From assembly GCF_002994635.1 (NCBI RefSeq), contig NZ_PVNL01000030.1, positions 186,001 to 250,000 on the forward strand: DNA of 64,000 nucleotides, read 5' to 3'. Shown in pieces: positions 35,539 to 44,442 of this stretch (its first letter is position 1; each line of letters opens with the position of its first letter). Under the pieces are notes generated by a model. That model was given only the letters and a program-made list of their open reading frames with translations, was not told the origin of the DNA and made no database searches. The position numbers and the translations under genes were made by a program. The stretch comes from Enhygromyxa salina. Its GTDB lineage: Bacteria; Myxococcota_A; Polyangia; Nannocystales; Nannocystaceae.

Positions 35539-37286
35539 TGCGCCGATCCTCCGGTTCGCGTCTTCGTGAGGATGTCGCTCAGCCCGAGCCGGACTTCGTA
35601 ATAGCTGCCCTTGGCGAGCGGCTCGACGACCAGCGTGCCTGCTCGGTGCCAGGGCTGGTCGGGAGACTCGTGCCATCGGACCACGTACTTGCCTGGGGGC
35701 AGCTTCGTCATGGCGACGTGGCTGTATGCGACGACCCGCGAGCCGACCTTGATCTCGGCGCTGGAGACCCCGGAGATCATGAAGGTGACCTCGACTCTTG
35801 CAGCCCGAGTCTTGGCGGGCTCGGGCTCGGGCTCGGGCTCCGCAGGTTCAGCTCGAGCAGCGGCGGACTCGGTCTGTACGGGGTCAGGCTCGGCTTGCGC
35901 GGGCGCGGGGGCGGGCGCGGGCGCGGTCACGCTCGGCGCGGGTTCGGGCATGGACGACGTCGGTTGAGTCTCGGGCACCCGGGGCGTGGTCGCAGGTGGG
36001 GACGCGTCGCTGGTGACAGCTCTGCCCGATCGTGCAGGGTCGACGTCGTCGCCACCGCGCGCGGCAGGCATGCGCTCGGCCTCCTCCCTAGCTGGCGAGG
36101 CCGGGGGCGAGCTCGTCTGGACCGGTCCGTCGGGCCGGCACCCATCAACGAGCAGACCGATCGTGACCCCGAACAGCAGCAGACCTCCGCCGCCCAGCGC
36201 GGCGACCAGCCGGAGCGAGCGCGGCGGCGGTGTGAACGTGTCGAGCACCTGGGTCACGGCGACGTCCTCGTCACCGAACACCTTTGAACTCGCCAGACAT
36301 GCCGAGACCTCGGGCTCGGGCGTCGGCGCAGCTACCACCTCCGTGGTCGCGGGCGCGTCGAACAGCTCCTTCGTGTTCATGAGATCGGTCAGTCCAGACC
36401 GCCGCTCGCCGACGAGGCGCTGATAGAGCTCCCGCAGCTGTTGACCTGCGAGGTGGTAGTGCGCGGACTTTTGCAGGATCCACGAGCGGGCGTCGGCGGC
36501 TCGCGGTCGGTCGTCGGGCCGATTCGCCAGCATCTGGCGGTGGAGCTGAGTCACCCACGCGGGGACGCCCGCGCGGGTCAACGCCGGGACATGGCCGCCC
36601 AACACCAGCATCTGCAATTGCTGGCGATCGCAGCCATCGAGGAACCGAGCGCCCTCGATCAGCTCGTGCAGGACGACCCCGAGGCTGTAGATGTCTGTCT
36701 CGCGTCTGGCTCGGCCGCTCATTTGCTCTGGCGACATGTAGCGCGGCGTCCCGATCGAGCGAGACGCCGTGACGTCGGCCGCAGCCGTGAACCGCGCGAT
36801 CCCGAAGTCGGTCAGCTTGACCTCGCCGCTCGACGAGATCAGGATGTTTCCCGGTGTCACGTCGTAGTGGATGACGCCCGCGTCCTCGCCCGCGACCGTG
36901 CGCTCGTGCGCGTACTCCAGGGCCGCGAGCACCTCGCCGACGATGTGCAGGCACACCTCGAGCTCGAGGGGCACGCCGATCTTGCGGGTGAACTCGCGCA
37001 GGTTGACCCCGTCGACCCACTCCATCACCAGGCAAGGGGCGCCGTGGATCTCGCTGATGTCGGTGACCTTGACGATCCGCCCGTGATCGAGCTGTGCGGC
37101 GATGCGGGCCTCGTTGAAGAAGCGCTGCCGATCCCTGTCGGTCGCCGCGAGAGCTGGATGCAGGACCTTGATCGCGCAGGGCATCACCATGTCGTTGGGC
37201 CCGCGCCGAACACCGCCCCACACCTGACCCATGCCGCCGTGACCAAGCTTGCACAGAAGCTGGTACTTGCCCGACACATCCCTCAT
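35535..37286 (-). CDS. Transmembrane Ser/Thr kinase (non-RD type) with PEGA-like C-terminal domain (operon gene 1)
   Basis: 583 residues from ATG 37286 (ATG 37328 would add 14). Kinase domain about 7-270: GHGGMG, Lys40, catalytic loop HYDVTPGN at 140-147, DFG at 160-162 and GTPRYMSPEQ. The Arg of HRD is Tyr, so this is a non-RD kinase. One membrane helix at about 360-380 (LVAALGGGGLLLFGVTIGLL), then a long Pro/Glu/Ala linker and a C-terminal domain of 90 residues (VEVTFMISGVSSAEIKVGSR, KLPPGKYVVRW) like a PEGA-type beta-sandwich. First gene of the five-gene minus-strand operon; each junction is an overlap or under 30 bases. Confidence 0.9.
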   Translation of the reverse strand: MRDVSGKYQLLCKLGHGGMGQVWGGVRRGPNDMVMPCAIKVLHPALAATDRDRQRFFNEARIAAQLDHGRIVKVTDISEIHGAPCLVMEWVDGVNLREFTRKIGVPLELEVCLHIVGEVLAALEYAHERTVAGEDAGVIHYDVTPGNILISSSGEVKLTDFGIARFTAAADVTASRSIGTPRYMSPEQMSGRARRETDIYSLGVVLHELIEGARFLDGCDRQQLQMLVLGGHVPALTRAGVPAWVTQLHRQMLANRPDDRPRAADARSWILQKSAHYHLAGQQLRELYQRLVGERRSGLTDLMNTKELFDAPATTEVVAAPTPEPEVSACLASSKVFGDEDVAVTQVLDTFTPPPRSLRLVAALGGGGLLLFGVTIGLLVDGCRPDGPVQTSSPPASPAREEAERMPAARGGDDVDPARSGRAVTSDASPPATTPRVPETQPTSSMPEPAPSVTAPAPAPAPAQAEPDPVQTESAAARAEPAEPEPEPEPAKTRAARVEVTFMISGVSSAEIKVGSRVVAYSHVAMTKLPPGKYVVRWHESPDQPWHRAGTLVVEPLAKGSYYEVRLGLSDILTKTRTGGSAQ

Positions 37287-37491
37287 GGCGTCACACCCGG
37301 CCCCGCGAGCACCAAATGCACTGATCATCGCTTCTCGTCATGGGGTTGGCGCACTCCAGCGGGTCCGCTCGGCCCGGCCGTGGACGGAGCATGACGCAAG
37401 GAGGCCGCTCTCGCGGCCCGCAAAAACTTTTGCGAGCAGCGGCGCGCCGTGGGTGTTGCGTTCGTCGGGGCAGTCAGGGCAATATCGGCAC

Positions 37492-38565
37492 ATGGTGATT
37501 GGACTCGCTCGTGCCCCCCAACTGCTGACTCTGAGCTGCTGCGCGCTGCTCTTCACAGGTTGCGGCGGCGGTGGCGACGGCCCTTCGATCTTCACGACCG
37601 ACACCGGGGTCTCGACGCTGGGCACGACGACGAATGACGAGACCAGTGGTTCTGGAAACACCAGCGCCGAGACGCCGGGGGACGGCGATGGTGACGGCGA
37701 CCCCGGTGACGGCGATGGTGACCCCAGCCAGGATGACGGCCCGCTGTTCGACATCAGCCCGCAAGAGGCCGGCGACGACGGGATCCCCATGGACGATCAG
37801 TGCGCCAAGGTCGACGTCCTCTACATCATCGACAACTCGCCGAGCATGTATGAGGAGCAGCAGACCCTGATCGCCAACTTTGGCAACTTCGTGACGGACA
37901 TGCAGACCGCGCTCGAAGGCGTCAGCAGCTATCACGTGGGTGTGATCACCTCGGACGACTATCAAGACGGCGGCTGGATCGACGACGGGGCCAATACCGT
38001 GAACGCGCAGGTGCCCGAGTGCCAGCACCTCGGCGGCCTGGTGGTCCAGGCCCACTCGGGCCTGTGCACGCCGTTCGCGGCCGGCGACAACTTCATCACG
38101 GAGACGGACAATCTCGCGACCAAGTTCGAGTGCATCGCCAACGTCGGTGAAGACGGCGACAGTGACGAGTACATGGGCGACGCGTTGATCGCACTGTTGG
38201 CCGAGGGGCAGCAAAACACTGGCTGCAACGCCAACTTCTTGCGGCCCGACGCCATGCTGATCATCGTGATGCTGACCGACGAGAATGACTCGTCCGGGAC
38301 CAATGAGAACCAATGGTTCCAGGCCGTCGTCAACGCCAAGGGCACGGAGGAGAACGTCGTGGTGCTGTCGCTGATCTGGGATCAGGGCAATAACAATTGC
38401 AGCAACGCGTTTAGTGAGACCGACGGCTACCAGATCGAGGCGTTCACGGAGATGTTCACCAACCACGCCGTCGGCAACATCTGCGACGACTCCTACGCCG
38501 GGTTCTTCGCCAGCGCGATCCCGACGATCGAGGACGCCTGCGACAACTTCGTGCCGGTCGAGTGA
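37492..38565 (+). CDS. Lipoprotein with von Willebrand factor A-like domain
   Basis: 357 residues from ATG 37492. Signal APQLLTLSCCALLFTGC with lipidated Cys about 24; acidic linker with [16 protein letters not shown]. The domain from about 105 begins VDVLYIIDNSPSMYEEQQTL, where DNSPSM is the metal-ion-dependent adhesion site (D-x-S-x-S), and continues HVGVITSDDY and AMLIIVMLTDENDSS. Such proteins bind ligands or partners through Mg at the cell surface. Common in Nannocystaceae; the ligand is not known. Divergent from the kinase operon across 205 bases. Confidence 0.87.
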   Translation: MVIGLARAPQLLTLSCCALLFTGCGGGGDGPSIFTTDTGVSTLGTTTNDETSGSGNTSAETPGDGDGDGDPGDGDGDPSQDDGPLFDISPQEAGDDGIPMDDQCAKVDVLYIIDNSPSMYEEQQTLIANFGNFVTDMQTALEGVSSYHVGVITSDDYQDGGWIDDGANTVNAQVPECQHLGGLVVQAHSGLCTPFAAGDNFITETDNLATKFECIANVGEDGDSDEYMGDALIALLAEGQQNTGCNANFLRPDAMLIIVMLTDENDSSGTNENQWFQAVVNAKGTEENVVVLSLIWDQGNNNCSNAFSETDGYQIEAFTEMFTNHAVGNICDDSYAGFFASAIPTIEDACDNFVPVE

Positions 38566-38584
38566 ACCGGTCGAGTCAACCGGG

Positions 38585-40333
38585 TCAATCGCGCGAGATT
38601 AGCCCCTTGTTGCGCAGCAGCGTGGCGTTGAGCAGCAGCGCGATCGACCACGCGACCACGCTCAGCCACGGGATCCCGGCGAACGCGATCGGCAGGGTCT
38701 CGACCCCGATCACGATCGCCCCACACATGATCAGCGCGATCGACAGCGCGGCCCGAATCCCCCGGCCGATGCGCAGATCCGCGGCCTTGTGCTGCAGCTC
38801 GAGCACCTCGTCGTTGACCCCAAACTTGATCTTGCCGGCCTGCAGATCATCGAGCAGCAGCGGCAAGCTGTTGGGGATGCTGCGGGCCATGCCCGAGAAC
38901 GCGACGAGGTCGCGGATCGCCTGGGTCTTGAGCCGCTCGGGGCTGTAGCGCTCGGTCATCATCTGGGTGATGAACGGCCGCGCGAGCTCGATCGGATCGA
39001 CGTCGGGAGCGATCGCCTTGGCCAGCCCCTCGGTCGTGATGATCGCCTTGAACATCATCGTGAAGTCGGTCGGCATCCGCACGGCGTGGCGGGCCGCGCC
39101 GCCGACGAGCTGCTGAAACAGCTGGCCGATCTCGATCTGCGCGAGCGGGACGCCGATCAGGTACTGCTCGGCGATCGCAATGCAGTCGGCCTCGAACGCG
39201 GCGTAGTCGACCGGAACCGTGGTGATCGCCAGCGAGTAGAAGGTGCGCGCGAGCAGCTCGAGGTCCTCGTTGATGACCGCGTGGATGATGTCGACGACCT
39301 TGTCTTTGCGGCTGGGGGCCAGGCGCCCGACCATGCCGCAGTCGAGCAGCGCGAGCCGGCCGTCCTCCATGAGCAGGACATTGCCCGGGTGCAGATCGCC
39401 GTGGAAGAAGCCGTCGACGAACAACATCTTGTACGCGACATTGAAGTAGCGACGGGCGATCTCCTCGGGCGCGCGGCCTTCGGCGATCACCGCCTCGAAC
39501 TTCTTGCCATCGAGGAACTCCATTGTCAGCACTTGCTCGGTGCTGAGCTCGCGGAACACCTCGGGGATCCGCACGTCGTCACTGTCGGCGAAGTTTCGCC
39601 GGAAGCGCTCCATGTTGTTGGCCTCGACGGTGTAGTCGAGCTCCTGCGCGAGCGACTTGGCGAAACCCCGCACCATGCCGCGCAGATCCATGATGTGGGC
39701 CTCCGGGAACGCGTCCTCCAGATAGCCCGCGGTCGTGTGCAGGATGTTGACGTCGCTCTCGATCTTCGGGCGAATGTCGGGGCGCTGGATCTTGAGCACG
39801 ACCCGGGTCCCGTCTTGCAGGACCGCCTCGTGGACCTGTCCAATGCTGGCCGACGCCAGCGGCTGCTCTTCGAAGCTAGCGAACTTGTCGCGCCACTCCT
39901 TGCCCAGGTTGCGCTGCAGCTGCGCGTCGATCTCGTCGAAGGCGACCCGCTCGACGTCGTCTTGCAGCGTCTCGAGCTCGGCGATGATCGGCCCCGGCAG
40001 CAGGTCGGGGCGCGTCGAGAGGATCTGACCGAACTTGACCCACGTCGGGCCCAAGGTGGTGAGCGCCTTGACCAGTCGCTTGCCAGTGTCGGGGCTGGTC
40101 AGCGCCGCGCTGCCGAGATCCTCACCCTCGTGCTCGATCTGCAGCTCGCGGCGCAGCCGGAGTTGGGCCACGACCCAGCCAAAGCCATGGGTCATGAACA
40201 CCTGCGCGATCTCTCGGAACCGCACCACGTCCTTGGCCGTGGTCACGAGCGCGCGCGAGGAGTGGACGATGGTGCGAAGGACCGACACGGGCGGCCGGGA
40301 TGATAGCCGGTTCGTCGCAGCCTCGTCGAACAT
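38585..40333 (-). CDS. AarF/UbiB (ABC1) family atypical kinase
   Basis: 582 residues from ATG 40333. Hallmarks: the K-x-G-Q motif in TWVKFGQILSTRPDLLP, the Ala-rich loop PLASASIGQVHEAVL, the VVLKIQRPDI strand, and the catalytic segment FFHGDLHPGNVLLMEDGRLA with LLDCGMVGRL (D-C-G in place of D-F-G, normal for the family). Two C-terminal membrane helices (AALSIALIMCGAIVIGVETL and PWLSVVAWSIALLLNATLL) match UbiB. The family supports quinone synthesis and acts as an ATPase rather than a protein kinase; whether it serves ubiquinone or menaquinone here is open. It converges with the vWA gene. Confidence 0.93.
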   Translation of the reverse strand: MFDEAATNRLSSRPPVSVLRTIVHSSRALVTTAKDVVRFREIAQVFMTHGFGWVVAQLRLRRELQIEHEGEDLGSAALTSPDTGKRLVKALTTLGPTWVKFGQILSTRPDLLPGPIIAELETLQDDVERVAFDEIDAQLQRNLGKEWRDKFASFEEQPLASASIGQVHEAVLQDGTRVVLKIQRPDIRPKIESDVNILHTTAGYLEDAFPEAHIMDLRGMVRGFAKSLAQELDYTVEANNMERFRRNFADSDDVRIPEVFRELSTEQVLTMEFLDGKKFEAVIAEGRAPEEIARRYFNVAYKMLFVDGFFHGDLHPGNVLLMEDGRLALLDCGMVGRLAPSRKDKVVDIIHAVINEDLELLARTFYSLAITTVPVDYAAFEADCIAIAEQYLIGVPLAQIEIGQLFQQLVGGAARHAVRMPTDFTMMFKAIITTEGLAKAIAPDVDPIELARPFITQMMTERYSPERLKTQAIRDLVAFSGMARSIPNSLPLLLDDLQAGKIKFGVNDEVLELQHKAADLRIGRGIRAALSIALIMCGAIVIGVETLPIAFAGIPWLSVVAWSIALLLNATLLRNKGLISRD

Positions 40334-40494
40334 GCGTTCGGGCCCCGCGCGGGTGGGGCGACAGGCTTTGTCGAGCTGGGCAGGTTGCGACTGACGAACC
40401 ACGGTTCGTTGGTCACCAGCGCGCAACTCCGCGGCTCCGGCGTCTGCTCGGTCTGGGCGGCGACACGGCCAACAGGAGGATCGCTGCGATCTGA

Positions 40495-42897
40495 ATGTCC
40501 AAGCCGGTCCCCTGCGCCTTTTCTGCCTTGGCGAGGTCGCTCATGGTCGCAATGGAATATGCTCGCAGGGCCCAGCCGTCCGCGCGAGCCAGCCTCATGC
40601 ACAGCGAGTCCAGCCAGTCCACGCAAGAGCCCAAGCCCAAGCCCAAGCGCAAGTGGCTGCGCCGCACCTTCATCTCGATCCAGGTGCTCGCCGGCCTCGT
40701 CCTCGGCCTGGTGATCGCCGAGAACGTGTTCACCAAGCGAGACGAAGACGCGTTCCCCCACGTCAATTTTTACGTCGAGGATCCCGAACTCGGCGTCCGG
40801 CTCGAGCCCGGCGCGACGATGAATTTCCGGCTGCGCAACAACCCGCTGTCGACGATCCACGTCAACGCGCAGGGCTACCGCGGGGCCGACTGGCCGGCCG
40901 CGGGCGCCAACGAGGGCGAGATCATCGTGCTCGGTGACTCGCAGGTGTTCGGGCTCGGCGTCGACGACGACGCGACCTTCTCGGTCCAGCTCGCGGCGCT
41001 CACGGGCCGCCCGGTGCTCAACGCGGGGGTCCCCACCTATGGGCCGCCCGAGTACCTCGCGCTGGCGAAGGAGCTGCTCGAGCAGCGCAAGCCGGCGATG
41101 CTGGTGGTGACGATCAATTTCCTCAATGACGCGTTCGAGATCGATCGTCCCAACAAAGATCGCCACACCGTGTGGGACGGCTGGGCGGTCCGGGCCGAGC
41201 ACGCGCCCGCCAAGGTCAGGCAATTTCCCGGGCGCAAGTGGCTGTACTCCCAGTCCCACGCGTTCTATGCGTTCCGGCGCTGGCGTCACGCGCGAGGCAA
41301 GGCGCAGCTGCCGGACGGCGAAGAGGCCGTCGATCTCGGCACCCCATCCGAGGGGCGCTTCGAGGATCTGGTGGTCGACAGCAACAGCGCCCATGCGCAG
41401 CGCGACGCCGAACTCGACCAGGCCAAGCTCGCGCTCGACGCCTCGCGGACGCGGATCGGCAAGCTCGACGAAGAGCTGCGCAGCAACCGGGATCGCCTCG
41501 ACGATCTGGTCCGCGAGGCCAGCGAGTACGAGTTTGGCGAGTTCGAGCGCGACGTGGCCCGCGGTGAGCCCGGCGACATCGTCGACGAGGACTTCGGCGA
41601 AGAGGGCCGCTCGGTGTTGCTGACCGCGGGGCTGATCCGCAAGGCCGCGCGCGAGCGCGACGCCCACCTGCAACGGCTGCTGCGCAAGCAAGAGCGCAAG
41701 GGCGACACCCAGGCCAAGGATCTGATCGACACGGAGGCCAAGCTGCTGGCCGAGCGCCACGCCCTGCGCCAACAGATCGCCAACGGCATTCCGCTGGTGC
41801 CTCCGCCCAAGTCGGTGTTCGACGAGTACATTCAGCAGCTCCAGGCGCTGTGCGACGAGCACGGCGCGGAGCTGGTGTTGGTCGCGCTGCCCGTCGACGT
41901 CCAGGTCGACGCGAGCGAGTGGGACAAGTACGGCGTCAGCGATCGGCCCGACATGAGCGAGTCGCTGGTGCTGCTGCGTGACCTGGTCGACAACGCCGAG
42001 CAGCACGGCGTGCGGGCGCTCGACGCCACCGATGCCCTGCGTGAGGCCGAGCCCGGCGCGTTCTTGGATCACGACATTCACATGACCGCCAAGGGCCACG
42101 CGGCGGTCGGAGCGGCGCTCGCCGCCCGGCTCGCCACCGGGCTTCCGGTCGCGCTGCCGGGCGGCGGTCTGCCGGACGGACTGAGCTTCGTCCCGGCCCG
42201 CGACGAGTGGAGCCCGACCGAAGAGGTCAACGTCGCCGGCTCGACCAAGGCCGGCTGCGCGACCCAGATCGAGGGTGACTGGCTGCGGGTCCGCTGCGTT
42301 CGCAAGGACAAGCGCGACGGCTTTGGCGGGCTCGAGCTGGTCGAGGGGGGCACCCCCGCGACGATGCTCGTCCACAACCGCGATGGCCTGACCCTGACCA
42401 CGCCGCTCACGATCGGCGAGCCGGTCACGGCCCGGTTTCACTTCGCCAAGCAGATCCGCGAGCTACAGGTTCGCTGGCCGGTCGGCGACGACGGCAAGCC
42501 CAAATTCGTGGGTGCGTTCGTCGACGTCGAAGGCCAGCCCAAGGCCGACGAGCCGGCGGCCGAGCTCTCGCGGCTGTGCACGTGCTACGAGAAGACGGCC
42601 GAGGAATTTTGGTGCCAGGAGACCTACCCCGACGGCGAAGCCTACCAATGCCAGGAGTCGTGCGGCGGGCTGTGGGCCGATCCGGCGCTCATCGAGTCGT
42701 GCACGGCCGCGTTCAGTGACAGCTGCGGGCGCCTGCTGTCGTGCGTCCAGAACGACCCGCTCACGGCGCCCGACTGCCCCGCTGGCTCCGTGCATGCGTT
42801 CGCCAGCAACGCTTGCTTCGCGGCCTGCGACGCCGCGCACCCTTGCGCCAGCGGAACCTGCACCGAGTGGCAGGGCGGGGGGGTGTGCCGGGCGTGA
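40495..42897 (+). CDS. SGNH-hydrolase-like membrane-anchored protein with coiled-coil insertion and Cys-rich tail
   Basis: 800 residues from ATG 40495; ATG 40600 (765 residues) is as likely because it lies just before the membrane anchor FISIQVLAGLVLGLVIAENV. The domain from about 90 has the SGNH block I-x-V-L-G-D-S-Q-x-F-G with Ser149, and block V DHDIHMTAKGH at about 525-535. Between them lies an insertion of about 200 residues of heptad-like coiled coil (HAQRDAELDQAKLALDAS, DTEAKLLAERHALRQQ). The last 170 residues include a beta domain and a Cys-rich module (CTCYEKTAEEFWCQE, CQESCGG, CTEWQGGGVC). The core resembles AlgX/AlgJ-type polysaccharide O-acetyltransferases, which is inference; no alginate-type genes are nearby. 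Confidence 0.8.
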   Translation: MSKPVPCAFSALARSLMVAMEYARRAQPSARASLMHSESSQSTQEPKPKPKRKWLRRTFISIQVLAGLVLGLVIAENVFTKRDEDAFPHVNFYVEDPELGVRLEPGATMNFRLRNNPLSTIHVNAQGYRGADWPAAGANEGEIIVLGDSQVFGLGVDDDATFSVQLAALTGRPVLNAGVPTYGPPEYLALAKELLEQRKPAMLVVTINFLNDAFEIDRPNKDRHTVWDGWAVRAEHAPAKVRQFPGRKWLYSQSHAFYAFRRWRHARGKAQLPDGEEAVDLGTPSEGRFEDLVVDSNSAHAQRDAELDQAKLALDASRTRIGKLDEELRSNRDRLDDLVREASEYEFGEFERDVARGEPGDIVDEDFGEEGRSVLLTAGLIRKAARERDAHLQRLLRKQERKGDTQAKDLIDTEAKLLAERHALRQQIANGIPLVPPPKSVFDEYIQQLQALCDEHGAELVLVALPVDVQVDASEWDKYGVSDRPDMSESLVLLRDLVDNAEQHGVRALDATDALREAEPGAFLDHDIHMTAKGHAAVGAALAARLATGLPVALPGGGLPDGLSFVPARDEWSPTEEVNVAGSTKAGCATQIEGDWLRVRCVRKDKRDGFGGLELVEGGTPATMLVHNRDGLTLTTPLTIGEPVTARFHFAKQIRELQVRWPVGDDGKPKFVGAFVDVEGQPKADEPAAELSRLCTCYEKTAEEFWCQETYPDGEAYQCQESCGGLWADPALIESCTAAFSDSCGRLLSCVQNDPLTAPDCPAGSVHAFASNACFAACDAAHPCASGTCTEWQGGGVCRA

Positions 42898-42961
42898 GCC
42901 GCAGCCGAGACGTCGACGACGGGTTGGCCGCCGCAAAATTTGCTTGATAGATTGCGCCTCA

Positions 42962-44428
42962 ATGGCGCGATCAGGGAGCGAGCACGTCCACGTTGCGATC
43001 GTCGGCGCAGGCTTTTCGGGGGTCGGCGCCGCGATCCGGCTGCGTCAGGCCGGCATCCACGACTTCGTGGTGTTCGAGCGCGGCGACGAAGTGGGTGGCG
43101 TGTGGCGAGACAACCGCTACCCCGGCTGCGCCTGTGACGTCGAGTCGCCGCTCTACAGCTACTCGTTCGCGCCCAACCCCGAGTGGTCGCGGATGTTCTC
43201 GCCCCAGGGCGAGATCCTGGACTACGTGCGCCGCTGCGCGAGCGAGTTTGGGGTGCTGCCCCATGTTCGGTTCGGGCACGCGATCAGCGAGGCCGCCTGG
43301 AACCCCGCGACCAAGCGCTGGCAGCTCGACGGCCCGCGCGGGCAGTTCACGGCCGATGTCCTGGTCGCAGGCATGGGGGCGCTGAGCGAGCCGTGGGTCC
43401 CAGGGTTCCGCGGGATCGAGCGGTTCGAGGGCCCAGCGTTTCACTCGGCGCGCTGGGATCCCGACGCGGCGCTCGACGGTCAGCGCGTCGCGGTGGTCGG
43501 CACGGGCGCCTCCGCGATCCAGATCGTCCCGCGGATCCAGCAGCGGGTCGGCCAGCTGCGCCTGTTCCAGCGGACCGCGCCGTGGGTGCTGCCGCGCCGG
43601 GATCGAGCGTTCAAGCCGGTCGAGCGCCAGCTGTTTGCGAACCTGCCGATCACTCAAAAGCTGCTGCGGGTCGGCCTGTATCTGCGCCACGAGAGCTTGG
43701 TGCTGGGGTTTCGCAACCCCTCGATCATGCGTGTCGTCCAGCGCCAAGCGCTGCGCTACCTCCACCACCAGATCGAGGATCCCCAGCTGCGCGAGCGCCT
43801 GCGCCCCGACTTCACGCTTGGCTGCAAGCGGGTCCTGCTATCTGACGACTACTACCCTGCGCTCGCCCAGGACAACGTCGAGCTGGTCAGCGCGGGGATC
43901 CGCGAGCTGGTGTCCAACGGCATCGTCGACACGGAGGGGCGGCTCCACGAGCTCGACGCGATCATCTGGGCGACCGGGTTTCACGTCGCCAACCCGCCCT
44001 TCGCCAAGCACGTGCGCGGACGCAGCGGTGAGAGCCTGGCCGAGGTCTGGCGGGGCAGCCCGACCGCGCACCTGGGCTCGATGGTCGCCGGGTTCCCCAA
44101 CTTGTTCTTGCTGACGGGCCCCAACACCGGGCTGGGCCACAGCTCGATGCTCTTGATGATCGAGGCCCAGCTCGAGCTGCTGCTCGGGGTCTTGCGCGAG
44201 CTCGATGGGCGCGAGGCGGTGACGGTCGAGCCCGATCCCGCCGTCCAAGCTCGCTACGTCGACCAGATCGATCGTGGCGGCAAGGGCACGGTGTGGACCG
44301 CGGGCGGGTGCGCGAGCTGGTATCTCGACCAGACCGGGCGCAACTCGACGCTGTGGCCATGGTCGACCCACGCGTACATGCGCCGCGCAAAATTCGAGCG
44401 CGGCGACTACGTGGTCGATGGCGTGTAG
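42962..44428 (+). CDS. Flavin-containing monooxygenase, Baeyer-Villiger type
   Basis: 488 residues. First Rossmann fold HVAIVGAGFSGVGAAIRLRQ, FAD segment GGVWRDNRYPGCACDVESPL, then FEGPAFHSARWDPDAAL, which matches the Baeyer-Villiger fingerprint F-x-G-x-x-x-H-x-x-x-W-(P/D). The second nucleotide site is VAVVGTGASAIQIVP, and the family block ATGFHV lies near the C-terminus. These enzymes use NADPH and oxygen to insert oxygen next to a ketone. Substrate not evident. An AT-richer stretch precedes the start, with 64 bases after the SGNH gene. Confidence 0.92.
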   Translation: MARSGSEHVHVAIVGAGFSGVGAAIRLRQAGIHDFVVFERGDEVGGVWRDNRYPGCACDVESPLYSYSFAPNPEWSRMFSPQGEILDYVRRCASEFGVLPHVRFGHAISEAAWNPATKRWQLDGPRGQFTADVLVAGMGALSEPWVPGFRGIERFEGPAFHSARWDPDAALDGQRVAVVGTGASAIQIVPRIQQRVGQLRLFQRTAPWVLPRRDRAFKPVERQLFANLPITQKLLRVGLYLRHESLVLGFRNPSIMRVVQRQALRYLHHQIEDPQLRERLRPDFTLGCKRVLLSDDYYPALAQDNVELVSAGIRELVSNGIVDTEGRLHELDAIIWATGFHVANPPFAKHVRGRSGESLAEVWRGSPTAHLGSMVAGFPNLFLLTGPNTGLGHSSMLLMIEAQLELLLGVLRELDGREAVTVEPDPAVQARYVDQIDRGGKGTVWTAGGCASWYLDQTGRNSTLWPWSTHAYMRRAKFERGDYVVDGV

Positions 44429-44442
44429 CCGAGTAGCGAGTC

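Noticed and set aside
40243..42441. 732-codon minus-strand frame over the SGNH gene
   Set aside because: Antisense shadow; composition typical of reversed GC-rich codons.
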